DNA from: Mucilaginibacter pallidiroseus
Lineage (GTDB): Bacteria > Bacteroidota > Bacteroidia > Sphingobacteriales > Sphingobacteriaceae
Length of the DNA: 64,000 nt
Direction: 5' to 3'
Assembly: GCF_007846085.1 (NCBI RefSeq)
Contig: NZ_VOEJ01000001.1
Coordinates: 372,001-436,000 of the forward strand
Below are positions 1-8,620 of the stretch, piece by piece. Below the pieces are notes generated by a model. That model had not been told where the DNA came from. It searched no databases and saw nothing but the letters and a program-made list of their open reading frames with translations. Each line of letters begins with the position of its first letter. The stretch's first letter is position 1. Both the position numbers and the translations under genes were made by a program.

Positions 1-1959
1 AGTGAAGAGCGAATACAATTATTAGAGCATCAAAACCGCGAGTTGCTTGCCGAAAACCTTCGATTGAAAACGTCAGGGAGGCAGGAAAACGATAAGCGCG
101 ACATACACGACGCCGCAGTTGAACAATTGCGTCAGTCTAACATTCGTTACCGCACCGTTTTTGAAAATTCCCTATTAGGCAATAAGATAATTTCTCCAGA
201 TTTAAAGATACTGCAGGTAAACAGCGCACTTGTAAAAATGCTGGGTTGCAGTTCGAAAGATGATCTTATAGGCCATCATATAATCGATTTTGCACACCCC
301 GATTATAAGGCCGATTGGCAGATTCTGCAGGAAAAGCTTTGGCGTAAAAATCTTCCGTCATTTAAGCTGGAAACTTGTATGGTTGCTAAAAACGGACAGG
401 AGTTTTGGGTAAGCGTAACATCCATCTTGTTTACGGATGACGGAGGACCTTTGGGTTTTACCATTCTTGAAAATATTGATAAGAAAAAGCGATCGGTAAA
501 TAACCTTATTCTGCGCGAAAAGTGGTTCAGGGAGATGACTGATATAATGCCTCAACAGGTTTGGGCGGCAGATGACGAAGGAAACTACAGCTTTGTCAAT
601 AGCCAGTCGTGCGCGTACTTCGGGCGCACGGAAGATGAACTGCTAACAAACGGTTGGCAAGATATGATCCACCCGGAGGATAAAGACAGCTATTTGCAGG
701 CATGGGGGCAAGCTTTAAAAACAGGCCGGCCGCTAACCTTTGAACTTCGCTTAAAAAATAAGAGCGGATATTACCATTGGTTTTTAAACAGGGCAGTACC
801 TATCCGTGATGGTCAAGCCAACCTATGGTTAGGTACCAATACTGATATTGACTTACAGAAGGCCAAAGAGCGCCAAAAGGATGAATTTCTAAGCATCGCC
901 AGCCATGAATTAAAAACACCGCTTACCAGCCTAAAGCTTTATAGCCAGCTTGCTATTAAAACAAATGATGCCGATAAAAAACAGGATTTTGTAAAACGTT
1001 CTGTCAGCCATATCCATCGGCTTGAACGGTTGATTGCAGATTTGCTGGATGTAAGCAAGATTAACGCCGGCAAGATGAGCTATGAGATTGAACGGTTTAA
1101 GTTTGATGATATGGTTAGCGAGTTAGCAGCTAACATGCAGTCTACAACGCTTAAGCATCGTATAAAGGTAGAAAGGAATGATCCTGCTAAATTAGAAGGT
1201 GATAGGCACAGGTTAGAGCAGGTGCTGAATAACCTATTGTCAAACGCCATAAAATATTCTCCTGAGGCTGATGAAATTGTGCTGGAATCTAAGGTGGTTG
1301 ATGGTAACGTTATTGTATCTGTGAAAGATTACGGCATTGGCATTAGCAAAGACGATCTTACAAAACTTTTTGAGCGTTACTACCGGGCTGACAATGCCGC
1401 TATGAAGTTTGAAGGGCTTGGGCTTGGCTTATATATTTCTGCAGAGATACTAAAGCGCCATAATGGTAGTTTGTGGATTGAAAGTGAGCCGGGCAGCGGA
1501 TCGACATTCTTTTTCATTTTACCATTGCAAGGCAATTCACTGTTAAAGGAATTTGGAACGGATGGCCAAACCTTTTACGATAGCAACTTCATAAAGATTA
1601 ACTACGTGGCTGATAGGCAATGGCTGGAAGCAGAATGGATAGGTTACCAAAACCTCGAATCTGTAAAAAAGGGATGTATGATTATGCTGAACCTGTTAAT
1701 TAAAAACAAATGCAGCCAGGTACTCAACGATAATAGCCAAGTGATGGGCAATTGGTCGGAAGCATCTGACTGGGGGGCTGAATATTGGTTCCCGGCAATG
1801 ACCGAAGCTGGTTTACGCAAATTTGCCTGGATATATTCTGCAAGTGCTTTTAGTCAAATGTCGGCCAATAAAAGCCTTGAAAACGCGCCGGGCGATTTGC
1901 AGACCGTATTTTTTCATAACCGCCAGGATGCTGAGGAATGGTTGAACCGGGCCGATTAG
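1..1959 (+). CDS. PAS-domain sensor histidine kinase with C-terminal SpoIIAA-like domain (5' end cut by window)
   Basis: The frame is open to base 1, so the real start lies upstream; the TTG at 43 is only the first possible start inside the window. Two PAS domains follow each other (about bases 140-490 and 520-860). Then come a HisKA domain with the H-box SHELKTP (phospho-accepting His at 904-906) and a HATPase domain with N-box NNLLSNAIKYSP, the DYGIGI box and GLGLGLYIS. This is a complete transmitter that should autophosphorylate and pass phosphate to a response regulator not seen here. The last 130 or so residues (from about base 1560) are outside the kinase core. They resemble the stand-alone SpoIIAA-like (STAS-related) proteins of Bacteroidota, with conserved Trp/Phe residues and an acidic EEWL end. 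No membrane segment is visible in this part, so the kinase may be cytosolic. The kinase call is firm; the tail call is by pattern only. Confidence 0.93.
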   Translation, partial: SEERIQLLEHQNRELLAENLRLKTSGRQENDKRDIHDAAVEQLRQSNIRYRTVFENSLLGNKIISPDLKILQVNSALVKMLGCSSKDDLIGHHIIDFAHPDYKADWQILQEKLWRKNLPSFKLETCMVAKNGQEFWVSVTSILFTDDGGPLGFTILENIDKKKRSVNNLILREKWFREMTDIMPQQVWAADDEGNYSFVNSQSCAYFGRTEDELLTNGWQDMIHPEDKDSYLQAWGQALKTGRPLTFELRLKNKSGYYHWFLNRAVPIRDGQANLWLGTNTDIDLQKAKERQKDEFLSIASHELKTPLTSLKLYSQLAIKTNDADKKQDFVKRSVSHIHRLERLIADLLDVSKINAGKMSYEIERFKFDDMVSELAANMQSTTLKHRIKVERNDPAKLEGDRHRLEQVLNNLLSNAIKYSPEADEIVLESKVVDGNVIVSVKDYGIGISKDDLTKLFERYYRADNAAMKFEGLGLGLYISAEILKRHNGSLWIESEPGSGSTFFFILPLQGNSLLKEFGTDGQTFYDSNFIKINYVADRQWLEAEWIGYQNLESVKKGCMIMLNLLIKNKCSQVLNDNSQVMGNWSEASDWGAEYWFPAMTEAGLRKFAWIYSASAFSQMSANKSLENAPGDLQTVFFHNRQDAEEWLNRAD

Positions 1960-1973
1960 GTAAGGAAAAGAAC

Positions 1974-2117
1974 TTAAGCGCCTTTATTACGCCTGCAACG
2001 TTCCGAACAGTATTTAACATCTTCCCAAGCAGCAGCCCACTTTTTGCGCCAGGTGAAAGCGCGGTTGCAAACCGGGCACACCTTTTGGGGAAGGTTTTCT
2101 TTTTTAACCCCTTTCAT
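1974..2117 (-). CDS. DUF2256 small zinc-ribbon protein
   Basis: This 47-residue protein matches the DUF2256 pattern closely: a lysine-rich start, [17 protein letters not shown], then KYCSERCRR. The two cysteine pairs (CPVC and CSERC) should bind one zinc. Its ATG at 2117 lies inside the end of the DUF4385 gene, a 14-base overlap in another frame, so the two are almost certainly co-transcribed and translationally coupled. From memory, DUF2256 genes often sit beside photolyase/cryptochrome genes; a DNA photolesion lyase homologue lies about 1 kb upstream here. The biochemical role is unknown. It ends 14 bases from the convergent kinase gene. Confidence 0.9.
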   Translation of the reverse strand: MKGVKKENLPQKVCPVCNRAFTWRKKWAAAWEDVKYCSERCRRNKGA

Positions 2118-2595
2118 TTTTCCACTCCTTTTTTAGTTGTGCATATTGGGCGTCAGCTTCGGCTTGCTGCCATTTGTCGAAAAATATTTGGGCAGCTGCA
2201 GCCTTTTCAGCTTCGCCTGTGCCGCGTTGCAGCTGCTGATAGTCATTATCCTTATCATACTTTTTGCCTCCTTTATAGTTAGCATAACGCCGGGCGCGTG
2301 TAAAACCCATTTGCAAATATTTACGTGCCATGTCTGCACCAACAAAGTCATTACTATTAAGGTACTGCTTAAACATGTTGATGATCTGCTCACTGCTTAT
2401 CTTTGCAATTGCTTCGGTTTTAAATCGCCAGTATTGGCCTATTTCGCTTTTATAGGGTTCGCATATGAGTACGCCCTGTTCGCCTTTACCTACTTTATAG
2501 GCCTCAGGGTTTTTACGATAATCTATATCCGGTTTCCAGGCGTATGCAGTTTTCTCAAAATTTAGATAGCTTGGCTTGTCCGGCTTACTAGGCAT
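2104..2595 (-). CDS. DUF4385 family protein
   Basis: The 163-residue product opens with the pattern typical of DUF4385 ([25 protein letters not shown]), then [15 protein letters not shown] and a helical part with [23 protein letters not shown]. No catalytic motif or signal peptide is visible, and the function of the family is not known to me. The C-terminus is rich in Lys, Glu and Gln. It shares a transcript with the overlapping DUF2256 gene. It starts after the terminator at 2670-2691, so it probably has its own promoter in 2596-2665. Confidence 0.85.
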   Translation of the reverse strand: MPSKPDKPSYLNFEKTAYAWKPDIDYRKNPEAYKVGKGEQGVLICEPYKSEIGQYWRFKTEAIAKISSEQIINMFKQYLNSNDFVGADMARKYLQMGFTRARRYANYKGGKKYDKDNDYQQLQRGTGEAEKAAAAQIFFDKWQQAEADAQYAQLKKEWKNERG

Positions 2596-2669
2596 TTTAC
2601 AGGTATTATATTGTTAAAATAAAAAATCTTATAAAATGTTTATTGGCTTACAAAAGACGAAAAAAAAAA

Positions 2670-2697
2670 GACCCGATTATTTAATCGGGTCTTTTTT
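2670..2697 (-). terminator. Intrinsic terminator, 10-bp stem, flanked by A and T tracts
   Basis: The arms 2670-2679 and 2682-2691 are exact complements (GACCCGATTA). An A-run before and a T-run after make it work in both directions. On the minus strand it ends the acidic-protein gene at 2713 and separates it from the DUF4385 gene. Confidence 0.9.
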
Positions 2698-2712
2698 TAG
2701 GGCAACAAATTG

Positions 2713-3024
2713 CTAGGGCCTTATACCATCGCTTTCGCTATCATAGCCACCATCTTCCTCGGTTGTGTCGTCGTCGATTACTGCATCATCATCAAACGTT
2801 TCTTCGTCATCTTCTGCGTCAATGTCATCATCTAAATCTACTGTGTCGCCATCTTCGTCGTCGATTGTGCCAAGGTCATTTTCATCAACTTCAGGGTAAT
2901 CATCCTGGTTGGCGGCATCTTCACCCGGCTCGTCAATTGCCGTTATTGTGTCCTGATCATTTTCGTATGCATCGCCAAATAACCCTTTTTGTTCATCCTG
3001 CGCGTTTACATTTAATGTTTCCAT
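2713..3024 (-). CDS. Highly acidic, probably disordered small protein
   Basis: The product has 103 residues. I count 44 Asp/Glu and only two Lys/Arg, in runs such as DDEDGD and DLDDDID. Low complexity and almost no hydrophobic residues point to an intrinsically disordered polyanion. It has no signal peptide and no family I recognise. It has its own terminator and an ATG at 3024. A charge-shielding, metal-binding or DNA-mimic role could be imagined but nothing in the sequence proves it. Two other acidic disordered proteins lie in this window (52904-53416 and 63788-63994), which suggests this genome favours such proteins. Confidence 0.75.
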   Translation of the reverse strand: METLNVNAQDEQKGLFGDAYENDQDTITAIDEPGEDAANQDDYPEVDENDLGTIDDEDGDTVDLDDDIDAEDDEETFDDDAVIDDDTTEEDGGYDSESDGIRP

Positions 3025-3122
3025 GGTATTGGTTTTAGTTGTTTATCAAGCAACTTTTTTAACCTGCATTTTGTTTCAATTATTTTTCTTAAAAGGAAAA
3101 ATAATTAATTAATGTAAAATCG

Positions 3123-4199
3123 TTAAAAAGCGTATCTAATAGTGCAATACGGAATCATTTCGGTGCATAAATTAACTAGCTCGTTTACAATCTCTCTTTT
3201 CAGATTATTCTTGTATCGCACATTTCGCTGGCCTGTTTGGCTATATTTAACTTGTTGTATGTCCGGGCGCCATAAAACATCTTCCGCCTTTGGATGCCAA
3301 AGCATATTTACATCATGCAATTGTTCGTTGTGTGTCAAGAAGATGATCTCGGTTGCCAATTGATTTTTGGTTTCATCATCTAATACCTCGTTCATCTCTT
3401 TAAATAGCGCTCGCCAATCGTCCAGCCATCCCTCATAATAAATAACAGGCGCAAAGCTTACGTTAACTTCATAACCAGCTTCACGGAAAGATTGCATAAC
3501 AGCAATCCTGTCGCTGATAGGAGTAGTGCGAACGTCTACCAGTTTTGACATTTTATGAGGCATCAAACTAAATCTTATTCTTGTTTTTTTTTGAGGATCA
3601 TAATTAAGCATTTCGCGGTTCACAAATTTTGTAGCGAAGGTTAGCTTTGCATTTGGCAGGGTAGTGTACAAACCTATGAGGTCCTTAACATTGTCACAAA
3701 TAGCAGCATCTGCAGAACAATCACCGTTTTCGCCTATTTCGTACACCCAGTACTGCGGGTCTATCGCATCGGGTATTAGTTTCTTTCCTTGTCGCCCGGC
3801 ATGTCGTTCCAGGTAACCCGCAATTTTTTCAATATTTACAAATGTTGTTATAGGATTAGCAAATCCTTTTCGGCGGGGTACATAACAGTAAGAGCATGAC
3901 ATGGCGCAGCCGTTAGATTGTGATGGTGCAACCCAATGTGAGCTACGCGTGTTGGGCCTTGCGCTTAGAGCTTTTTTTGATCCGAGAATCAGGACATTTT
4001 TTTTATTCCATAACCAATCTTCAACAGAGCCCTCGAACCCAAAAAGTTCAGATATTTGGTTGTGAGATGCTACCTCGATTCGCTTGGCGTCCGGGTACCG
4101 GGCAAGTATTTCCCGCCCGCGTTTAAATTCCGTTACATTAGGCTCGTGATAAATTTCGTGAATAGAGATGAGTTGATCTATTGTCTTTTCGTGCAGCAT
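3123..4199 (-). CDS. Spore photoproduct lyase family radical SAM protein
   Basis: The 358-residue protein carries C98-x3-C102-x2-C105 (CAMSCSYC), the radical SAM [4Fe-4S] site, after RSSHWVAPSQSNG. It also has the ISDRIAVMQSFREAGYEVNVSFAPV block of spore photoproduct lyase relatives. The founding enzyme uses a SAM radical to reverse the thymine dimer of UV-damaged spores. This organism should not sporulate, so the substrate is open: UV photoproducts in DNA are the natural guess. No partner maturase lies nearby. The gene stands alone between a 98-base gap and a 303-base gap, with DUF2256/DUF4385 downstream. The family call is firm and the exact reaction is not. Confidence 0.88.
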   Translation of the reverse strand: MLHEKTIDQLISIHEIYHEPNVTEFKRGREILARYPDAKRIEVASHNQISELFGFEGSVEDWLWNKKNVLILGSKKALSARPNTRSSHWVAPSQSNGCAMSCSYCYVPRRKGFANPITTFVNIEKIAGYLERHAGRQGKKLIPDAIDPQYWVYEIGENGDCSADAAICDNVKDLIGLYTTLPNAKLTFATKFVNREMLNYDPQKKTRIRFSLMPHKMSKLVDVRTTPISDRIAVMQSFREAGYEVNVSFAPVIYYEGWLDDWRALFKEMNEVLDDETKNQLATEIIFLTHNEQLHDVNMLWHPKAEDVLWRPDIQQVKYSQTGQRNVRYKNNLKREIVNELVNLCTEMIPYCTIRYAF

Positions 4200-4502
4200 T
4201 TAATATAGTTCCTTTTAATTAATTAATCGATGTTTCTACAAACTGTGTACACTCCGTCCCGTTGTCGAACGAAAAGCATTTAAGATCTAGCAGAACATAT
4301 GATAAAAAGTAGGTGGCAAATGCTGTTCCAAATAGTTAAATGACTAATAGATTAAATAAAATCATGGTAAAAATGCTTGTAAAATTATATCAGATTAAGA
4401 AAGTATTTAATTAGAACAAAAGTAACCGTAAAAGGTTATTGTATTGATTATACAATCAGTTCATCAAACCACCACGTTAAAACATACGCTTAAAATCTAC
4501 TT
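4200..4502. promoter_or_regulatory. Divergent intergenic region with two adjacent inverted repeats
   Basis: This AT-rich 303-base gap separates the photoproduct-lyase homologue (-) from the YciF-KatE operon (+). It holds no credible ORF. Two inverted repeats sit end to end about 50 bases before the YciF start: TAACC-N6-GGTTA (4423-4438) and ATTGTAT-N5-ATACAAT (4438-4456). They look like operator sites for a stress regulator of the ferroxidase-catalase genes. I cannot assign them to a known regulator, and no clean TAnnTTTG box is next to them. Confidence 0.45.
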
Positions 4503-5042
4503 ATGAAAAAAGAATCGGGAGAACCTAAATTCAGCACAAAAACCCCGGCTGGTGCCGAGCCTGCGTTTAAAGAACTTTTTGTTGACGGTGTTAAAGACAT
4601 TTACTGGGCCGAAAACCATTTGGTTAAAAACTTGCCAAAAATGCAGCAAGCTGCTTCCTCAAAAAAATTGGCAGCCGCTATTGAAAGTCATTTGCAAGAG
4701 ACAAAAACGCACGTAACCCGCCTGGAACAGGTATTTGAATTACTGGGCGAAAAAGTGCAAGCGCAAAAATGTGACGCAATGGAAGGGCTTGCAAAAGAAG
4801 GCGAGGCTATAATTGAAAGTACACAAGCCGGCACAACCGCACGCGATTTGGGTATAATAATGGCATCGCAAAAAGTTGAGCATTATGAAATAGCCACCTA
4901 CGGAGGTTTAACCAAGCTTGCGCAAAACCTTGGTTTAGCAGACGTTGCCGATATACTTAGCCAAACACTTGAAGAAGAAAAAACTGCCGACGATAAACTT
5001 GCCGGCCTTGCCGAAACTGAAGTTAACTATCAAGTTGCTTAA
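4503..5042 (+). CDS. YciE/YciF (DUF892) ferroxidase-like protein
   Basis: The 179-residue, all-helical, ferritin-like protein has the DUF892 landmarks: FVDGVKDIYWAENHLVKNLPKM, ESHLQETKTHVTRLEQVFELLG, MASQKVEHYEIATYGGL and QTLEEEKTADDKL. The Glu/His positions in these helices form the di-metal site in YciF-type proteins. Members are induced by general, osmotic and oxidative stress; ferroxidase activity is suggested for relatives. The short Lys/Pro-rich N-terminus carries no signal. The catalase gene follows after 16 bases, so iron oxidation/storage and peroxide removal are co-expressed, a sensible pairing against Fenton chemistry. Confidence 0.9.
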   Translation: MKKESGEPKFSTKTPAGAEPAFKELFVDGVKDIYWAENHLVKNLPKMQQAASSKKLAAAIESHLQETKTHVTRLEQVFELLGEKVQAQKCDAMEGLAKEGEAIIESTQAGTTARDLGIIMASQKVEHYEIATYGGLTKLAQNLGLADVADILSQTLEEEKTADDKLAGLAETEVNYQVA

Positions 5043-5058
5043 TACCCAGTAAATTACC

Positions 5059-7257
5059 ATGGAGAAAAAGAAACCATCGCCTAAAATGGGCACCGAAGCA
5101 GCTATTGATAAAAAGCTTGCACCCCAGCCCGAAAACGATAAAACCACTCAGTTGGCAGCCCACACAAGAGATGCCGCCGGCGAGAACATGAATACAAATA
5201 CCGGACTTCCAATAAATGACGACCAAAATTCCCTAAAAGCAGGAGACCGTGGCCCATCGTTACTGGAAGACTTTATTTTGCGTGAGAAAATCACGCACTT
5301 TGACCACGAACGAATCCCGGAAAGGGTGGTACATGCCAGAGGATCAGGCGCACATGGGGTTTTTAAAGTATATGAAGATCTTTCGCCCGTTACGAAGGCA
5401 AAATTTTTAAACGACACAGCGCGCGAAACACCTGTTTTCGTTCGTTTTTCAACCGTTGCAGGCTCACGCGGATCAACCGATCTGGCGCGCGATGTGCGCG
5501 GTTTTGCTGTAAGGTTTTATACGCCCGAAGGTAACTTTGATTTGGTCGGGAACAACATGCCCGTGTTTTTTATACAGGACGCCATAAAGTTTCCTGATTT
5601 GATACATGCCGTTAAGCCCGAGCCAGATAACGAAATACCCCAGGCGGCATCAGCACATGATACCTTTTGGGACTTTATATCGCTAACTCCCGAGTCTGCT
5701 CATATGATTATGTGGGCCATGAGCGACCGCGCGCTGCCAAGAAGCTACCGTATGATGGAAGGCTTTGGCGTGCATACTTTCCGCTTGATTAACGAGGAAG
5801 GTAAAGCAAGCTTTGTAAAATTCCACTGGAAGCCATTATTAGGTGTGCACGCTGTTGCATGGGATGAGGCTCAAAATATATCAGGTAAAGATCCGGATTT
5901 TCACAGAAGAGATCTGTGGGATGCCATTGAAAGCGGTGCTTATCCCGAATATGAGTTGGGCATACAGGTAATACCGGAAGAGGACGAATTTAAATACGAT
6001 TTTGATCTCCTCGATTCAACAAAATTGGTACCCGAAGAACTTGTGCCCGTACAGCGCGTCGGTAAGCTAACCCTTAACCGCAACCCCGACAATTTCTTTG
6101 CTGAAACCGAGCAGGTGGCTTTTCACCTTGGGCACGTTGTGCCGGGTATCGACTTTACAAACGACCCATTGTTGCAAGGCAGGCTGTTTTCTTATACCGA
6201 TACGCAATTGACAAGGTTAGGCGGTCCAAATTTCCAGGAAATTCCAATCAACAGGCCTATTGTACCGGTATATAATAACCAGCGCGACGGTTTTATGAGG
6301 CAAACCATCAACCGGGGCAAAACAAGCTATAATCCTAATATGCTTGGCAATAACGATCCGCAACAAGTTCCTGAAGCTGCAGGCGGTTTTGTAAGCTATC
6401 GTGAGCGTATTGAAGCCCGCAAGCTCCGTTTACGCAATAAAAGTTTCTTTGATCACTTTACCCAGGCCGCGTTGTTCTTCAACAGTCAGTCGGACCCGGA
6501 AAAAAACCATATAGTTGATGCGCTTACTTTTGAGCTGGGCAAAGTAAAAACCGTTGCAATACGTGAGCGTATGCTGGGCTTGCTTGCACAGATTGATAAA
6601 GGCCTTGCTACACAGGTAGCTTATGGCTTGGGCTTGCATTTGCCTGCGGCAGATAAATTGCCTGGTAACTTGAATGTGCCTGCCGATGGCGATCCGGCTG
6701 AGTATCAGTCCGGGCCAATTAAAACGAATGGCTTGATCAAATCTGACGCTTTAAGCATGGCCAATACTATAAAAGACTCTATCAAAAGCCGCAAAATAGC
6801 CATACTTACAGCCGATGGCGCTGATGCCGGGTCTGTAACTAATGTTAAAACTGCATTGGAAAATGAGGGTGCAGTAGTAGAGGTTATAGCACCAAGACAA
6901 GGCTTTGTAATTGCTGAAAATGACGAGCAGATAGAGGTTGATCAAAGCTTTTTGACAGCCGCCTCTGTCTTATTCGATGCTGTTTATGTAGCGGGTGGTA
7001 CTAATGCCGTAGCAACTCTGGAAGCAGAAGCAAATGCAGTGCACTTTTTAAATGAAGCCTTTAAACATTGTAAAGCAATTGCCGCGCATGCCGATGCCGA
7101 GCAGGTTTTAGATGCTACTTACTTTAGCAAAAAAATAGAAAATGATGAGGGAGTAATTGTAAGCGGCGACTTAAAGCAGCTATCGGCTGATTTTATCAAT
7201 GCAATTAAGCAGCACCGTTTTTGGGAAAGAGAAAAACCAAGATTGATACCTGCATAA
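5059..7257 (+). CDS. katE: Large-subunit (clade 2, HPII-type) catalase
   Basis: The 732-residue length is that of the large HPII-type catalases. A long N-terminal arm (about 1-75) precedes the core. Visible heme-pocket residues are H92 (RVVHARG), N165 (VGNNMPVFFIQDA) and the proximal Y379 (GRLFSYTDTQLTRLGGPNF). The last 140 or so residues form the DJ-1/PfpI-like domain that sets HPII enzymes apart. It disproportionates hydrogen peroxide in the cytosol. The stop codon overlaps the ATG of the ankyrin gene by one base (TAATG), so the pair is translationally coupled. This is the middle gene of a yciF-katE-ank stress operon. Confidence 0.97.
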   Translation: MEKKKPSPKMGTEAAIDKKLAPQPENDKTTQLAAHTRDAAGENMNTNTGLPINDDQNSLKAGDRGPSLLEDFILREKITHFDHERIPERVVHARGSGAHGVFKVYEDLSPVTKAKFLNDTARETPVFVRFSTVAGSRGSTDLARDVRGFAVRFYTPEGNFDLVGNNMPVFFIQDAIKFPDLIHAVKPEPDNEIPQAASAHDTFWDFISLTPESAHMIMWAMSDRALPRSYRMMEGFGVHTFRLINEEGKASFVKFHWKPLLGVHAVAWDEAQNISGKDPDFHRRDLWDAIESGAYPEYELGIQVIPEEDEFKYDFDLLDSTKLVPEELVPVQRVGKLTLNRNPDNFFAETEQVAFHLGHVVPGIDFTNDPLLQGRLFSYTDTQLTRLGGPNFQEIPINRPIVPVYNNQRDGFMRQTINRGKTSYNPNMLGNNDPQQVPEAAGGFVSYRERIEARKLRLRNKSFFDHFTQAALFFNSQSDPEKNHIVDALTFELGKVKTVAIRERMLGLLAQIDKGLATQVAYGLGLHLPAADKLPGNLNVPADGDPAEYQSGPIKTNGLIKSDALSMANTIKDSIKSRKIAILTADGADAGSVTNVKTALENEGAVVEVIAPRQGFVIAENDEQIEVDQSFLTAASVLFDAVYVAGGTNAVATLEAEANAVHFLNEAFKHCKAIAAHADAEQVLDATYFSKKIENDEGVIVSGDLKQLSADFINAIKQHRFWEREKPRLIPA

Positions 7258-7739
7258 TGGACGCATTAATCACTCAACTTACAAGTGCATCCAGGACCGG
7301 GGATCTGGATGCACTTAACCAGCTTATTGCGCAAGGAGCAAATTTGAATGGCAAAGATGAAAAAGGCTTTACGCCGCTAATTATTGCTTGCTATAACAAC
7401 CAACCAAATGCTGCCGAGCTACTGATAGACGCCGGCGCTGATGTGAACGAGGCAGACTTTGGAGGGAACACCGCTCTAATGGGAGCTTGTTTTAAAGGCT
7501 ATGCTGATGTAGCCAATCTATTAATAGTAAAGGGAGCAGATCTTGATCAGCAGCATGGTAATGGTGGTACGGCGTTGATGTTTGCTGCAATGTTTGGCCG
7601 TAATGAATTGGTTAAAAAGTTGCTTGCAGCAGGTGCAGACACAACGATAGTGGATAGCAGGGGCTTATCAGTTTTTGATTTGGCCGCACAGCAGGGAAAC
7701 GAAGAAGCGATAGATATTTTGGAGCAGGCACAGAGCTGA
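7257..7739 (+). CDS. Ankyrin-repeat protein coupled to catalase
   Basis: I place the start at the ATG at 7257, whose A is the last base of the katE stop; an upstream in-frame start at 7221 lies inside katE and is less likely. The 160-residue protein is built of four or five ankyrin repeats with the usual TPLIIAC, NTALMGACFKGYADVANLL and TALMFAAMFGRNELVKKLLAAGAD phrases. There is no signal peptide, so it should act in the cytosol. In Pseudomonas an ankyrin protein (AnkB) next to catalase KatB is needed for full catalase activity. The same arrangement suggests a protein that helps KatE fold, load heme or localise. Confidence 0.9.
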   Translation: MDALITQLTSASRTGDLDALNQLIAQGANLNGKDEKGFTPLIIACYNNQPNAAELLIDAGADVNEADFGGNTALMGACFKGYADVANLLIVKGADLDQQHGNGGTALMFAAMFGRNELVKKLLAAGADTTIVDSRGLSVFDLAAQQGNEEAIDILEQAQS

Positions 7740-7753
7740 TGTGGTACTGCTAA

Positions 7754-7972
7754 TTACATTACCAGTACATCCCGGTGGTTCTCTAACAGCCACTCGTGGA
7801 ACGATTCAAAGCTGCAGAGCCGCTTTACAGAGCATCTTTTATTTTTTATATCCAACAAGGTAACATGTTTACCTTGTTGGATACTTATACCGATGTTAAG
7901 AATTATTTCCTGCACCTTATCAAATCGGCCCGCTTCTTTAGCGCTTTTAATATCCTTTGTATGAAATAGCAT
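7754..7972 (-). CDS. Small unknown protein with a strong Shine-Dalgarno site
   Basis: The 72-residue product is not one I recognise. Its sequence has the balanced make-up of a real soluble alpha/beta protein (KVQEIILNIGISIQQGKHVTLLDIKN). An AAGGAGG sequence at 7980-7986 (minus strand) lies seven bases before the ATG at 7972. This favours that ATG over the GTG at 7978, and supports the gene even though such sites are rare in this phylum. It converges on the katE-ank operon with a 14-base gap. Confidence 0.55.
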   Translation of the reverse strand: MLFHTKDIKSAKEAGRFDKVQEIILNIGISIQQGKHVTLLDIKNKRCSVKRLCSFESFHEWLLENHRDVLVM

Positions 7973-8170
7973 AACCACCCCTCCTTTAAACTAAAATAAC
8001 GGATTACAGGAGTTTATGTCGTCAACAGATTGTGATTGAACAAAATGATTGAAGCGGTAGCTTATTCATTGAGATATCACCACAAATTGCTGCGATGGGA
8101 TAGATAGCAATTAAATTTCACCTTATGTCTGATGAGTTAATGGAATAGTCACCTTAGAATATTGATCACT

Positions 8171-8608
8171 ATGAAAATTTTGAAAAACTTAATCGGCGGC
8201 CTGGCCGGCGCTGTTGCGCTAAATGTTTTGCATGAAGCTTTAAAAAGATTTGACCACGAAGCACCCCGGGTTGATTTAATAGGAGAGGAAGCCATCACAA
8301 AAGGTTTTGAAGCGATTGATAAGGAGCCACCATCGGGGGATACATTGTATGCTATAACCTTAGCCGGCGATCTTATCAGCAATGCTGTTTATTACAGCCT
8401 TATAGGGGTAGGCAAAAGCAGGCATCTTGTGGCCCGGGGGGTAACGTATGGCGCTGTTGCAGGCATAGGTGCACTAAAACTGACAGAGCCGCTTGGCCTT
8501 AGCGATGCACCGGTAACACGTACTGTTAAAACCCAAGTACTTACTGTAGGATACTACACATTTGGCGGGCTGGTAACCGCTTTAGTAATCAAAGGTTTAA
8601 AAAAGTAA
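8171..8608 (+). CDS. Small unknown membrane protein
   Basis: The ATG at 8171 is preferred over the TTG at 8162. The 145-residue product has about four hydrophobic glycine/alanine-rich stretches (near residues 5-23, 60-80, 92-105 and 122-138), with a charged loop containing FDHEAPRVDLIGEEA. This reads as a small inner-membrane protein; I cannot name a family. Its stop is 12 bases before the flavin-Rieske oxidoreductase, so the two are probably one operon and the membrane protein could anchor or serve that enzyme. Confidence 0.7.
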   Translation: MKILKNLIGGLAGAVALNVLHEALKRFDHEAPRVDLIGEEAITKGFEAIDKEPPSGDTLYAITLAGDLISNAVYYSLIGVGKSRHLVARGVTYGAVAGIGALKLTEPLGLSDAPVTRTVKTQVLTVGYYTFGGLVTALVIKGLKK

Positions 8609-8620
8609 CTCCTATTTGTT

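Noticed and set aside
1938..2565. Plus-strand frames opposite DUF2256 and DUF4385
   Set aside because: They are hydrophobic shadow translations of genes with clear family motifs on the minus strand.
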